64,000 nt of DNA from NCBI GenBank assembly GCA_037013685.1, contig CM072892.1, forward strand, positions 3,968,001 to 4,032,000, in the 5' to 3' direction. The first letter of the stretch is position 1. The number at the start of each line of letters is the position of its first letter. The notes beneath the pieces are model-generated. The model was not told where the DNA came from, ran no database searches, and saw nothing but the letters and a program-made list of their open reading frames with translations. Shown one piece after another: positions 22,002 through 35,450 of this stretch. Source of the stretch: Acridotheres tristis (Eukaryota; Chordata; Aves; Passeriformes; Sturnidae). Both the position numbers and the translations under genes were made by a program.

Positions 22002-24418
22002 CCGGGACTCTTTAGAGCTCTGCAAAGAAAAGGCCTCTCAAGAAAAAGAGAATTTACCTTCCCTTATCACCTTCTATCCCAGTACACAACATTATTCCAA
22101 CACAGAACATGTGAGGCTTATCCCAGCTGCCTGCCCACCGTGCAGATTGTGCACTATTTATACATTATACACACATGCTATTTAACGTGCTTTTCATTTT
22201 TTTAAGAGCAGCCAAAGAATCTTTTGCTAACACAAATCTTATTTTCACATGTGGCTTTGTATAATGAATTTTTCAAAGATTTCCACACCTACTCTAAGTG
22301 AAATTATATCTTGAGGAAAGTATAGCTTGATTGTTTATTCTGAACCATGTTGAAGCTCCTGCCTTTCCTGTTTTAATCTAAATTGCTCTTTTGAATGTGT
22401 TTTATATTAGAATTTGGAAACAGATACAGTTCTTTTATTTTTATTTGTTCTCTTTTTCTTTCATTTTTTTTTTTTTTACACACAAGCTTGAATGCACATA
22501 TATTATTATGGCTGTCTTTTTGCCATTTACAAAGGAAATATACACTCTGACAATATCACATGCACCAAATCAATGAAATATCCTGTGTTTTCTATTCATT
22601 AAGCCCCTAAAGCACTATGCACAAATTCCCTCACTTTAATTACACACCTCAGGGATGTGCAGGCCAAAAAGGAGGCAGTCAGACAAAAAAACCCGGTCTC
22701 TGCCAAAAGGAAAAAAAAAATTACTGGTAAACATTTATTTTCAGCGGAGAAATCTGCTATTAATTCATATAGTGACTTTCCCCAGCTGAAATAATGAGGA
22801 AAGCCAAGTGAACCAAATGTTCACAGTGAGCAAACATGAACAGTAGGAAGTCAGCCCATCTTGTATTTACATGTTTATTCCATCAGCCTTTGAAGAACGT
22901 TTTCACTTTTTTTTTTTTTTTTGGTGGGGGGCTGTGTGTGTTGAGTGTCAACGTTTACTCACACTCCTGAGAGGGTGGGGGGTGACTCATTAACAGAGAA
23001 AGGAATTGGATCTCGAAAAGGTGCCCAGATTCAGCCTGTCCCACCTGGAAGTGGGGGTTAAAATTGGAATATAATAGAATGATAGAATGGTTTGGCTTGG
23101 AAGGGACCTTAAGACCCATCTTGTTCCAACCCCCTGCCATGGCAGGGACACCTTCCACTGAACCAGGTTGTCCAACCTGGCCTTGGACACTGCCAGGGAA
23201 GGGGAAGCTTCTCTGGGCAGCCTGTGCCAGGGTCCCCCTACCCTCACAGGGAAGAATTCCTTCCCAAAATCCCACCCATCCCTGCCCTCTGGCAATACGG
23301 AGCCATTCCCTCTTCTCCTGTCACTCCATGCTCTTGCCCAAAGTCCCTCTGCAGCTCTGTTGTGGCCATTTGGGTACTGGAAGGGACTCTCAGGCTTTCC
23401 CCTTCTGCTGAAGCACAGAGGGTGACTCCAAGGTGCCCATCTGAGCTGCAGGAACATTTGGCCACACACCAGGCTGGAGGAGTCTGGAGGTGCTGGGGTA
23501 CAGGACTTCTCCCCTTACACATTGGAAATGCTCATGCCTCCAAATGTATTCCCTCTCTCTGCTGCGAGGATGCTCCAGTAACCTTTATTTGGTTCCCTGG
23601 TTGGTAAAAGACTAAACCCAGACCTCACTACACAAAAAAAAGAGCTGCATTTGTCAGTACATGAGCTAGACACAAAATGCTGCAGCCCTTGTGTGCTTCA
23701 GCTCATCAGTACTGACCAGCAAGGCCCCTGCAGCTTCACAAAAGACGTGTGTGATGGTCACAGACTGCTATAAAAACAAAATTCATCATTATTTGGACTG
23801 TCACCTTCTTCAAGCAGGGAAAAATCTTTTCTTTATTGGAGCGTGCTAATAAAATATCTTCTTGATTTTTGTCCTTCTTGGAAACCCCCAAGTACACCAG
23901 GATATTATCCATAGCATTTTGTGAGATTGTATTCAGGCTGGGCAGAGATCCCTCAGGTTGCAAAGGAAACCAGTTGTGTCTTCATTTGAAATCGCATTTT
24001 TTAGTTTCACAGTGGTTCTTGAGGGAGCTCTGGGTGCTCTGCACCCTGGGCAGAACACTCTGAGGTTTGCAGGCTGATGTGGCTCTTTATCCAGAGCAGG
24101 GAGGGCAGTACTGGCATCCATGGGTTTTATTTAGGAAGGGAGAATGTTCAGATATTTTCAGGACCTGTGATTAGTCATTTGAAAGATAGTAAAGCAACTT
24201 AAGCAAATTTCTCTACTTTTGCAAATTTTTAAAATTTTTTTAATTTTTTTTTTTTTTGTCTGAGTGGGTAGGCTTTTACAGTGGAGCAGAGAAAGTTTAT
24301 GCAAGTTCTCCTACAAAAAAACCAGGAATATCAGAATATTCTGGCAGATATAGCTCAGATGTAAGATGTCCACAAGTAAAAGAGTCAAAAATCTCTTGCA
24401 GGCACCAAAGCAGAGTAA
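22002..24418. other. Unique 2,417-bp segment between inverted-repeat arms
   Basis: Contains repeat-free AT-rich sequence (22,010-22,960, with T runs near 22,464 and 22,907), one antisense CR1 fragment (listed separately) and further noncoding DNA to 24,418. No exon is recognised. If the arms mark staggered inversion breakpoints, this is the segment expected to be flipped relative to related species. Confidence 0.5.
23072..23425 (-). mobile_element. CR1 LINE fragment, antisense
   Basis: ATAGAATGATAGAATGGTTT, GGAAGGGACCTTAAGACCCA, CCATGGCAGGGACACCTTCC, GAAGAATTCCTTCCCAAAAT, CCATTTGGGTACTGGAAGGG. It retains CR1 terminal repeats and extends about 350 bp. It lies inside the segment bounded by the large inverted repeat, so its orientation can be used to test an inversion. 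Confidence 0.93.
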
Positions 24419-24628
24419 GTTTAACTATGGCTGATGGTAAACAAATCTGTTTATGGGTTAGAAATAATGGCATTCCGCTGAAGTGGCACATCTAAAAATG
24501 AAATTTTGGGATTTAAATGAAAGCCATCAGAAAGGCAAAGATGCATCTGGGCAGAGATGCAGATGGGTAATGGTGTCTCTGGGCTGGAACTTCCTCGTGA
24601 TGGGGTTTGGGATGATAGCAGGCTTTTC
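24419..24628 (-). repeat. Right arm of a 210-bp near-perfect inverted repeat
   Basis: Reverse complement of 21,792-22,001 with 209 of 210 positions identical and no gap. The flanks outside both arms (AAAACAGCA before 21,791; TGCTATTACTGGG after 24,628) are not homologous beyond a few bases, so this is not part of a longer duplicated tract. No transposon-style target-site duplication was found. Confidence 0.97.
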
Positions 24629-27507
24629 TGCTATTACTGGGAGGTTTTTATCCCTTAACCCCAGTAAGTATAAGCTAGCATCACTCCTTGAGTATTGCTT
24701 TTTCGGAATTAGCATCTACCAAAGCCCTCCCTAAATAAATTTTTAGCAGATACATCATTTTTGTTAGAGATGAATAAATGAATAAAATGTATGTGCGATC
24801 TCTCTCTTTTTCCTATTCTATAAGAAGAAGCAATGCCCTATTAATTTTGACAGACAACTTGGCATTAGCCACTTTAAAATCCAACACGGGATAAAGTTCT
24901 GCATTACTAGTCTTTCTACATTTTTGTCAAGAGATGAGCATTTTGCCAGATTTTTTAATAATACGCCAAGAGCTTTGTCAGTCAGTTTGTTTAGCTCTGC
25001 GTGGCTATGCCAGTATTTTTCAGCTCTCCTGCTGTGTGTGCCACTGCCCTTCACTGCTTTTCTAGCTCCTCCCCTGCAATTAGACAAAGTCAACACAGCA
25101 GAGTCAGGCTGAGCAGCCCCGAGGTACCTGCAGCTCTCAGCCCTCCAGATTCACAGCCCGGACGAGCGGGCTTTGCTTATTCACCGCATCACTACCTCAA
25201 TTAGGACTTTTTATTGTATCTCAGCTATTTATCACGGGCACAACAGATGGAACAGATAGTGCTAAACACGCTTTAAGTCCTCACCTAAGAAGGAGGAAGG
25301 GGGGGGGGGGGGAGAAATTATCCAGAAAGAAACAGGAGAAAATGCATAAGGCAGCTTGCAACCAGGAACCAGTTACCATGCCTACTGAAGCCTGTTCTAA
25401 AGAATGTGTTGGCTGACACACAGAACTCAATGAAAAGATGAAAAAAATGTGCAGGCAATACTAGTTTGGCAGGGATGGTGGGGAATCTGAGACAGAGCTG
25501 CTGGTATGGAAGGATCTCACTGCATGCAATTTGCAAACATGCCAATTCAATGGCATGTGATAGACACTAGATGGAATTTAAAGGTCTTAGGGTCTTAGAG
25601 AGCTGGAATGGCACAAGGAAACTGTGGGTATTAAAAATAGCAATCCTTTTCACCAAACCTTGTGCCTCAGATTTGAATTCAACACTGTTGAGAGAAATCC
25701 CTGCCATCTCTCCCAGGCACGCTTGAGAAATTGCCTGGATGTCCCTTAATTCTGCTGTATCTTTACATCCCAATAAACACACGGCACCAGCACTGCTGCA
25801 TTTCCAAAGAAATTCCCAGGGCTTCCTTTGTGTGTGTGGTTGTGCGTTTTGAAAGGGAACTGGCTGCCTAGCAGGACTTACACAGTAACTTCAGGCAGTT
25901 AACTTTCATGGGATTTCCTAATTTTTCCTGGTGGGTGAGGAAAAAGGGCAGTCAGGAAGGGGAAGGGAGAGGAAGAATTATGTGAGGGCTGAATTTTTCG
26001 AGAGGGGTGGTACAGATGGTTGGGTGCTTCACTGTGAGTCCACTCTTTCCTCCAAATAAAAATCTACACAAATTCCAGTGTACCATTTATAAAAGCCCTT
26101 TATGTTTTGTAACACTACTCATCCATTTATTTTTTTTTTAAATTTAATATATGTGTGTGTGTATTATTTTATGGCGTGTGATAAAGACTTGAAAAGTTGG
26201 GGCACACGATTGAGACCTTGGAAAAGATTTCTGTAGGAGGGGAGCAGAGTACTCATTTCTCAGTGTCTACTTGGTGGCTTTTCAGCCCAGCCAAGATGTT
26301 GGCTTGGTCAGAAGCCAACTCCCAATTTCACAGTTTGGATTTAGCAGCAATATTTTGGGAGCCGTGGTGGTTGCAGGGGTTTGTGTCAGTCTGTTGCTGA
26401 GTAAGAGCCATGCCACTATTTTTGGTTTGTGCTGGATTTGAACTGGTAAAGCCATGTTTGCTTTGGTCCATGTCTACCTGCACTGAACTTTAAGGGTGTC
26501 TGGTGTGGATGGATGTTCTTGCTTGACACAAAAGAGAATTTCACATCAGCTCTGCTGTCAGATCACACGGTGGGACAAATTCCTGTGGCAGGAAGCCACA
26601 TCCTCACCCAGACTCCTGCCATCACCACCTGATGGACCTGATGGATTTCCTTACAGGGAGGTTTCTGCCATCCCCTCTGCACAGTGACCCCCTCTCCACA
26701 GGAGGAAGGGGAACATCCCCAGTTAGGAGATGCTCAGGCACATGAGGAAAGCACAGCTCAGGCTTCATGAACACCCAGTTCATGTATTCTTCACTGCCAT
26801 CTTATGAACCCAGATTCATGAACCTTTATCCACTTTTCCTTGGCTATAAAAAGGTGTGTGATTCTCAGAGGCCAAGTGAGAGATGTGATGTCTTTTGGAG
26901 ACCAGAGAAGGGTCTCAAGCCTTTCCTAAATGGCAGGCATCCCCTCCCAGCCAAAGTGGGCCACTGTCCATGCAGCAGCACAGCTATTCTGGATCCCATT
27001 TCACTTTTCTTTTGCTGTAGGCAGCCAAGATCCCTCATGTGGCCTGAGGATGCCATCAGAACTCTGTGTTTTGAAATGCTGGGCACTGGTGCATGGAAGG
27101 ACAGTGTCAGAAGTTCTAGGCTTAGTGGAGTCAAATTTTCATATGCCTCCCATGCATGGGGAGAAATGAGTCTGTCTGTGTGCTGCTAATTGCTGCAAAC
27201 CTGGTATTTTGGGAATTTTTGTGAAAAAGAATCTTTATGACTGTGTCAGGTTGGTGTTTCTCATTCGGAGAGTGAGGCTCTGTGGTAGAAAGGGAGTCAC
27301 AGATGTAAAAGCCAGAGGGACAACTGTTTGTTTTTTTTTTTTTTTTTCTAATCAGTCCTTCTATTTAATGCAGTCTAGAGGATTAATGTGTGTTTGGATT
27401 GGAAAATCTCACTTGGAAAAATGTCCAGTCTGGAGACTGAAATCTCCAGCAGTGGAGACACCACTGCAGCCCTTGGCCATTTGTCCTGGTCATTAATTAC
27501 TTCCCAA
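24629..27507. other. Noncoding interval
   Basis: No gene. A conserved-looking AT-rich stretch runs from about 24,640 to 25,260 (for example TTATTCACCGCATCACTACC near 25,178). A 14-G run sits at 25,299-25,312 and a short TG repeat at 26,153-26,162. The remainder has no identifiable content. Confidence 0.4.
25299..25312 (+). repeat. Poly(G) run, 14 nt
   Basis: Fourteen consecutive G after AGGAGGAA. Long G runs are uncommon, mutable and a frequent cause of sequencing-length errors. Confidence 0.9.
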
Positions 27508-27607
27508 TCAGAGCAACCTGGCTTAGTGGAAGGTGTCCCTGCCCATGGCAGGGGGATGAATGAGATAAGCTTTAAGGTTCCTTCCAACCCAAACCATTCT
27601 GGGATTC
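27508..27607 (+). mobile_element. CR1 LINE 3' end fragment, sense
   Basis: GAGCAACCTGGCTTAGTGGA, AGGTGTCCCTGCCCATGGCA, GGTTCCTTCCAACCCAAACC, ATTCTGGGATTC. About 100 bp of the CR1 terminus; severe 5' truncation. Confidence 0.93.
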
Positions 27608-30402
27608 ATTAATTTCCTCTTCATCTCAATGGACCTTTCCCACCCCAGATCTTAAGCCTGGTGCCTTTGAGGGACTTGAGCTATTCAGGAGGAAATTTAG
27701 AGAGGTTAAAGCAGCTCAATGAGTCAAAATTCAGTTTTTTAGGTACTGGATCCCATTATTCATCTTCCAGCAGGGCCTTGACGGTCCCACTTCTTGTCAT
27801 CTCCAACACCACCTAGCCAAGGAGCTTTAATGATGAGTGAAGTAAAAGCCATTTATTCCAAAGTTATTTAGGAATTTTAGATGATGTGTGGAAGTGCTTC
27901 AGCTGTGATAATGAGCTGTGTTTCACAGCCTTCTCCTTCCTGTGCTGGGTTTAAGGCATGATGATGGTGTTGGTGGCTCCACACTCCACAGTGTGGACCT
28001 GTCACAACTTCAAAATTGATTTTTTAGCTGAAAACAGCTATGAGATGTGACAAACCTTGACACCTCAAGAAGAGGGGTAGCTGGGTGGTCAAGGGTCTGG
28101 TCAAACATGTTATCCAGTGTGCTGAGGGGTCTGTGGGATGGCTGCCTCCAGCTGGAGAGCAGTGACCCAGCACAGCCCTTTACAGTGCTCGACTGTTTAC
28201 TGGAGTGCCTCATCTTCTTTAGATTATTAATTCTTCCCTCATAGCCCACTGTTAGGTAGAAATTGCTTTATTTTTTACAGATGGGGAATTCCCACCAGGG
28301 AAGTTGCAAGCTGTATGCACACTATCTAATTTAGGCACTAACTTAAGCCCCTGGTGTAGTTATTGGGTAGAAGCAGAGACTTTCAGAGAGCCTGAGGGAG
28401 GGAGTGTTCCCCCAGCTGCCAAGCAGCATCGTGTGCTCCTGCCTTATGCATCCAATGAAAAGGACAAATCTTCCCCAGAAGTTGCTGATTTTTCCTACAC
28501 CACACCAAACAGGACTGGCACAGCCTAGAATGAAATATGTGCCATTTATTTTGAGCCTAAGAGCTATGGATCAGTCTTCCTTTGGGTTTATTTTCTGCTA
28601 GTTTCAGGAGTGTCTTCTGTGATTGGGATCAGGCATTTTTTCAGCAGGGACATCTTCTCTGAAATTTCTAAATCACAGGGTGGGACTGCTGATAGCACAG
28701 AATATAAATAAAATGCAACACAGTCAATGACAGTCAACAGTGATTTGTCAAGAACAGACAATTTCAAAACAGACAGACAATTGTTCAAGGAAAACCCTGT
28801 AATTTGGATATAATATTGCTAGATAATGCCACCAGAAACAAGTTATCTGCAACCACTGTCAATAAGCCACCACTGCAATTAACACTTGGACTTGATGATT
28901 CTGGAGGGGTTTTCCACCCTTTCCAATTCTGTGAAAAGAAGATTGTCCTGTGTGGAGACCTTCAGGAGTTTGCCTCGTTCTACCCAATGGCAGAGGGAGA
29001 GGTTACAGTCACACCAGTCTGGGGAGGCTACACCAAAGCAGAGGATCAGGATTTTAAGTCTTGGTGCATTTGGAGCAGGGAGCCATCAAGGGAGAGGTGG
29101 CAGGAGTGGTCAAACATCTCCAAAACTGCTGTGGAGGAGCTGAGTCTGTCCTCCATGTCCAAGGGGTTAGGGCAAGAAGGAAAAGCATTGGCTGAAGCCC
29201 TGAGGTTCCATTTGGAGGTTGAGAAACACTTCCCATGAGAAGAGACTGCCTGGAGGGGCAGTGAAGGCTTTTAACTGCATGTTAGAGAAATACCAGCCTG
29301 AAAAATACAGGCGACCCTGCCCTGGGGCAGATGAATGCATGGGTGGCTTCTTGATGTCCTGTCCAGCCTTGTTTTTCTGTAATTTCATCATATAATACAA
29401 GATTATATGGGTTTGGGATGTGCTTGCACAGAAGAGATGTGCCTCCATCCCTTACATTCACCAGTATTACTAAGGGAAAATCGAACAGAACTCTTCAAAT
29501 TCAGCCTGTTGTGCTTAAATGCTGCAAAAATTCATGGCTGAGATGTCAGGAGCTGCCTGTCAGTACATGGGAGCAGGAAATGGAAGGTTTTGCATGGCCT
29601 ATGCCTGTGCCTGGGCATAATAGCTGGAGTTTGCAGGAGTTTACTTTTCTTTCTAGTCCACTTCTTGGCTAACCATAAAACTCCTGACCCAGTCAGGTGA
29701 AGCCTGGCTCTATTTTAAACAAGAAATGGTTTAAAAAATTGGCACAAAAAGAAATACTTTTTTTGGGGGGTGTATTCAATTGTAAGCTTTGAGGAAAAGG
29801 GATATTCTGATACAAATCCATTTCAATGGCAGTCTTGGACAGAATAAAAACATTAATACTGAAGGCAAAATGGTAGCAATTCCCTTTCCCTTTCATGCAA
29901 GCCCTGATCCTACACCTGGGGATGCTGATGTGGGGAACCAACACAAGGTGAGAGGTGTGCATCAGATTAGCTCTGGCCACCATGGGGTGGACACCTCTGG
30001 GATATTTTTATTAGCATGAAAATAACCCTGCAAGGGTTTTGGTGTCAGGGGAGTGTATGAAACCTCTGTTGTACCCCAGGTTTGAGGTGCCCAGAGGCCT
30101 CCCAGACCACACATCAACTACAAGGAGCCACCAGCAGTTCTGTGCTGAACAACTGCATGAGGTGTAGCCATGGTGGCACATGACTGGGAAGGATAATCAA
30201 TCTCTGGGAGTTTTGGGGCATGTTTGGAAGAGATCAGGTTTTGGTGGCCATCTTCTCCTTGCACCCCACTATTCACTGTGCCCCACACAACAGCATTCCT
30301 GTGGAACCAGGGGGACCAGGGCAGTGACAATCCCCCTTTGCTGGGCCCTGGTGAGGATGTGCCTTGAATCTTGTGTTTGGTTTTTGGCCCCAAAATGGTG
30401 AT
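27608..30402. other. Noncoding interval
   Basis: No exon or RNA gene recognised apart from a 50-bp CR1 end at 28,884. The segment 28,804-29,238 stays open for 144 codons but starts across that CR1 end and shows no domain or splice context. Confidence 0.4.
28884..28934 (+). mobile_element. CR1 LINE extreme 3' end, sense
   Basis: CTTGGACTTGATGATTCTGG followed by GGTTTTCCACCCTTTCCAAT and TCTGTGA. Only about 50 bp of the CR1 terminus remains. Confidence 0.65.
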
Positions 30403-30838
30403 GGAGCATGTCCAGAGATGGGAACAGAGCTGAGGAAGGGTCTGGAGCACCAGGAGGGGCTGAGGGAGCTGGGAAAGGGGCTCAGCCTGGAGAAAAAGGG
30501 GATCAGAGGGAACCTTGTGGCTCTGCACAACTCCCTGACAGGAGGGGACAGCCTGGGGGGCAGGCTCTGCTCCCAGGGAACAGGGACAGGAGGAGAGGAA
30601 ATCACCTCAAGTTGTGCCAAGGGAGGTTTAGACTGGCCATTAGGGGAGATTTCCTCAGGGAAAAAAGAAATGGTCAGGGTGTCCAGGACAGTGGTGGAGT
30701 CACCATTTCCAGGGGGATTTAAAAGCTGTGTGGATGTGACACGTGGTGACATGGATTAATGGTGTACTTGGCAGTGCTGGGTTAATGGTGGGACTCAAAG
30801 ATCTCAGAGGGTTTTTCCAGCCTCAGTGATTCTATGAA
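30403..30838 (+). mobile_element. CR1 LINE fragment, 3' end, sense
   Basis: About 435 bp: GGGTCTGGAGCACCAGGAGG, GGCTCAGCCTGGAGAAAAAG, TTGTGGCTCTGCACAACTCC, CAGGGACAGGAGGAGAGGAA, GTTTAGACTGGCCATTAGGG, ACAGTGGTGGAGTCACCATT, ending GTTTTTCCAGCCTCAGTGAT and TCTATGA. One of the most complete CR1 3' ends here; related to the antisense copy at 13.2-13.7 kb. Confidence 0.95.
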
Positions 30839-31989
30839 CTCTTTGGAGGCCAATGATATGAAGTGGGTTAGGAAGCCAATCTGGGAATAAACTTTGCAGG
30901 AACATTCAGGATTCTGAATCCAGATCCTTGAAAAAGCCCCATATGGGGCAACACAGAAGGAAAGTTGTAAGATTTCTTAAATTTGCATTGCCAGGCAAAT
31001 GTGACCCTGTGTTTAAGGTTCATGGATTGACTGGTGAGTGTAGAGTCTGCCTGTGTAGTGGTAGCTGCCACCAGACACCACTCTCTGTGTGTCCTGGTAG
31101 AAAATGTCCCTGGAAATGGACATTTCCTTCCCTCTGACCACCTGGAGGATGTGCAGCCACAAACACTGGCCAATGTTGGGAGCAGCTTCAAAGTGCCTCA
31201 GTCATTGAAGTGAACGTGAACAAGGCTGTTGACTTCAAAAAAAAAGCAGGATCAGACCCAAAGCCGCAGCTTTAAAAGCAGTTGGGATTAAAAAAAAAAT
31301 ACAAATATACTTTGGAGAGAGGGTGGTGTCAAGAGGGCATTTTGTGTTAATTTCAGATTTGTTTTTGAGACCACAGCTGGGTGAGAACACTCCTTTGTGG
31401 AGAAACTGTACTTAAATTAACCTGCAGCAGATGTAAAAGGGGAGCAAATGTATTAAACATCACTGTCTTGGACATCAGTTCTGAAACCGCCACTGATCAC
31501 ACTCCACTTCAAAGAGACCCTCTACCAGGGGCTTGGCTGGGAAGATAAAGCCCTGGCTATTTACCTTCTGACCTTGGTTCAAGACTAAATTGAGAATCTA
31601 AATGAAAGTAGTTTGGTGGTCTCAGCTCAATCCCTGGTAGACAGTTGTCCGTATCACAAAAGCGCCATCCCCAGTTTAACACAATTTGGCACAGCCCGTC
31701 CTCCCTGCTCAGGAGAGACCCTGGGCTAAATTAGCACAGAGACTAAATTACATCTCGTGTGCCATCGTGGAGATGGCAGCCTTAGCAATGGGGCCTTAGA
31801 ATAGCAGCCTGTGTGGACGCTCTCCAAACTGGCTTCTGGATAAAGAAATCTGCTTTCAGAGCTGCCACTTTCAAGCTTATTGCTTAAGCCAAAAAAAAAA
31901 AAAAAAAACCCACAAAAAAACCCCGAAAATAAAAGCAAATCACAACACAGGGCTTTTTAGGAACTACTACTTAGAACAAGGATGATGAT

Positions 31990-32345
31990 CTTGGGGAGAT
32001 TATAACACACTTTCTGAGTTTTTATTGATATAACTGAAATTCATCGGATTATTTTCTCATATTAAAGCACCTCATGAGCCACAACCATAAATTGCCTCAA
32101 TTAAATATATTTTAAAATTTTTACTATTTCTCACTGGAAAAGGCAAAAGAAGAGATGCTGCCATACAAATGTGCAAGAAGGCATTTGCTAAGCATAGATA
32201 TTCATCATTTGATCATATCTATGTAATCAATCAAATAGATTTAGTGCCTGATACCATAAACAGCTACAGTCGTGTTTAAATAGGAGTAATAAAAATATTT
32301 ACATTAAAAATACCTGCAAATATTGCTAGGACACGATTACCCAGT
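31990..32345. promoter_or_regulatory. Candidate conserved noncoding element with PBX/HOX-type word
   Basis: AT-rich, repeat-free block. It includes ATCAATCA at 32,226-32,233, the complement of the PBX-HOX consensus TGATTGAT, among many TAAT/ATTTA words. An enhancer role is inferred from texture and motifs only. Confidence 0.35.
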
Positions 32346-35189
32346 GTATGCTAATATAGGGTGGATATTGTGATATAGACAGCATGGCATGAATATCAGA
32401 TTTAGAGCCTGCATGTGCAGTGTGCTGTGAAAGGTGCAGAAGCTCTGAGCAGAAAAAGCCCCACAAATCAATAACGAGGTCATTACCACGAAGGCTGAAT
32501 ACAATGCAGGAGAACAATGTCATATCCTCAGTTTTACTCTAATTGTGGGATGCCTTCTGAGCGAGCTGAGGGGACAGATGGTGGAGCAGTTCCCATGCTC
32601 TGACTCCTGCTCACTTTCTGGCTCTTCCTCACTCTTTATGTCTGACTTTGCTCGCATTGCTTAGGCTGGATCTCAGCGTTTTTCAGTGCTTCGGGGCAGT
32701 AAAAATTAATAATTATAATTGTTGCTATTAGAGAGTCTGGCTGGGTTTTGGAAGTAGTCTGAAAACATCAATGGAAGGCTCTTTGTACCTTTCAGCCTCC
32801 AAAAGCCTTATAAATGTTTCATTTTTATGGTTCCACTGGAAAGCTAGAGGTATCACTGCACACATGATGTGCCTGGGGAAACTGAGGCACGAGGCTGTAT
32901 TTGGAATTACTAGTAAATTACTCCACATACGGAGGCTGTGGCTCCAAAAATCCTTCTTTTCCTCTTCCCAGAAATACCATGGAAATAGGAGGGGGAAAAG
33001 ATTCTTCAGTGGTGCAAGTAGTGAGGCAGCTGCTGTACTTAATCTGACAAGGTCAGGATGGGGATGGAATAGAGGATATTGGTAAAGGGCTGCAAATGAA
33101 GAGATGATACAAATTCACCAGGAAGGAATAGAAAAAAAAATGCAGCTTTTTTTTTTTTTTTTTTAATTTTTACATCAGACCCAACACACAACATCCACCT
33201 CGTCTGCTCAGGTATCACAAATCCTTACACCTGGAAGCAGTCTTTTGCACCAGGAATATTCAGAAGCTTTTAGCCTCTCAAAGGCATAATTATTCCCAGG
33301 TCTGGGATCCCAGCTTGTGACAGAAGTACTTCTCGTGCCACTGGAAGAAAGGCCTTGCTCCAAATCCCAGGGAAGGTGACAGGAGGGCTCTCATGCCAAG
33401 GCTTTGGAGCAGCCCCTGCCTTGGTAAAGAAGCACGATATATTATACACCCAGTTTTCAAAACGGAGTGGCTTAAGTGCATCTCTGGGCCAGGCTGCCTG
33501 ATGGCAGAGTTGAATGGCCAGGAAGGATCAAAATGGCCACAAAATGTAATTTCTGCACGTGGAGTTAACTTGGTGTGGAGGGACCATTTTGTGTGGCTTA
33601 TTTTGCTAAGAAATGGTTCCAGTGCACCCCTCACTGGTCCCCATATGCTGTTCTAGACCGGTGTGTCATAAAAATCCCCCCTCGTGCCTGCAGAAAGAGT
33701 GACCCCACATAAACATATGCTCCCCAGACAGCCCCAGACTTTGCAGCATAATAAATGTGTTTGGGGAGAAGCTGAGCCCGGGCTGCTGGGGAGGATGCCC
33801 AGCCCCGGGCAGGATTGGGTCTTTTTGTACACATGGTGCTTTCACTGACATCAGTGAGGGTTGGGAGCTTGAATCCAAAGACATACATGGGGCTGGCAGG
33901 AGGCCGGGGCAGGGGTCTAATCTCCCCTGACTGTGCATGTGAAACCGCTATTAATCTTAATGGGAGTGCCACACACTCATCAAGGGAAGAATAGATGAAA
34001 GGGAGAATCACAATAGATCATTAGATTAAGCAAATAAATATAAATGAATATTCGTTTGGCCTTTAAAAATATTTTCCTTGACGGGTACTGCAAATATTGG
34101 GAACGTTCCTGCAAATATAAAACCCCTTTGGATCATCACCTTCCTCCTGTGAGTAAGTGAGGAGTAAGAGAAGGAAATAACACTCGTGCTTATGTCTCTC
34201 TTGGGGTGTTGAGGAAGGCCCAGCTCTAAAGTGCTGAGGGCTTTTAACACACCACGGAAAGAGATTTTAATTTCTTCCAATATCCTATTTAAAAAAAATT
34301 ATATTATTTTTTATGCCTTGCATAATTTTCCTTACAGAAAATGGATGAGAGGATCCTTCCCCCAGTTTGTGTGGCTGGGGCTGAGCCCTGCAGAAGGAGC
34401 AGTGCTGAAGGAGGAGGAGGAGGAGGAGGATGAGGCATGGGGAGGTCTGGATGTGTGGCAGCCGAGAATCTCTCCTCCAAAGGGTTTTCATCCCTGCTCC
34501 TCTCCACAAAACTAGCCAAAAAAAGCCAGGGGGATCCTCTGAGTGACCCCCATCATGGGGCAAACTGAGAATTTCCTCTCAGTTATTGCTGGTCTTTGCC
34601 TTTGCTTCGGTCTCTCTGAAATGATGCTAAGCACATAAAACAATACAGGAGGGTTTTTCAGCACCAAAGCGTGGCCTGATCCTGTCTCTGGCTCTCTGGG
34701 ATGGAGGCAGAAAGGAGCTGACTGCAGGCCTGGAGGGAATTGGGAATATTGTCCTGCGGGGATGTTGAATCTATTTGCTTCTAAACCCAGCAAAGGAGAG
34801 CAGGTCTCATTTCCAACGCTGATAACCGGACAGCAGAGCACAGGTTTTATAAAATTTTCATATCCTTAAAGCTCAGTGGAAGGGCAGAAGTCCATCCCTA
34901 GCCTCTCACAGTGCCCTGATATTAAAAAGTTAGCCACCATGGGCTGGCTCATACAGCCATTTTTTAAAAGCAAAAATCAATGAAGAACCCTGCCTAAAAT
35001 CAATGGGATAATTTGCCACATTAATGTTGCTTTCGAGCTAACTCACAGCAGTCTAACAGGGCTTATTTCATTTAAAGATGACAACATTTTGGCCCAAGCA
35101 ATGTTTATAAGTCCTCCCCTCTCTTCTCATCTTATGGCACAGAACAAATATGGTCTTTGCTGGCTCAGAGGAAAGAAAACTCATGCAAA

Positions 35190-35450
35190 AATTTTAATGA
35201 ATGGAAATGCTTTCCTGTGAGCAACGCTTTCCCCTTGGATCCTCTACGATGAAGTGCAACAACTCTCTGCTGTGAATCGTTTTCGCCTGGTCTGTTGTCC
35301 CTTCCAAATTATTTACTACATGCAAAGTCAGCCAGAATTCAGAAGAAATTGGGCTCGTTGTGACGTAAGGAGAGATGTGTGGGAACAAAAGGGCATTCCT
35401 TTATCCTTGCCTGCAACCCGAGCTCGGCGGCTTTGAAAGCTTCTCAAGTC
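35190..35450. promoter_or_regulatory. Candidate conserved noncoding element, CpG-containing
   Basis: Repeat-free sequence with preserved CpGs (GAATCGTTTTCGCCTGG, GCTCGTTGTGACGTAAGG, GAGCTCGGCGGC) in an otherwise CpG-poor region. It includes the CRE-like core TGACGTAA near 35,360. This suggests constraint or low methylation. Confidence 0.35.

Noticed and set aside
21578..24734. Same 45-residue N-terminus appearing in two open frames
   Set aside because: Explained entirely by the inverted DNA duplication; the frames diverge as soon as the arms end.
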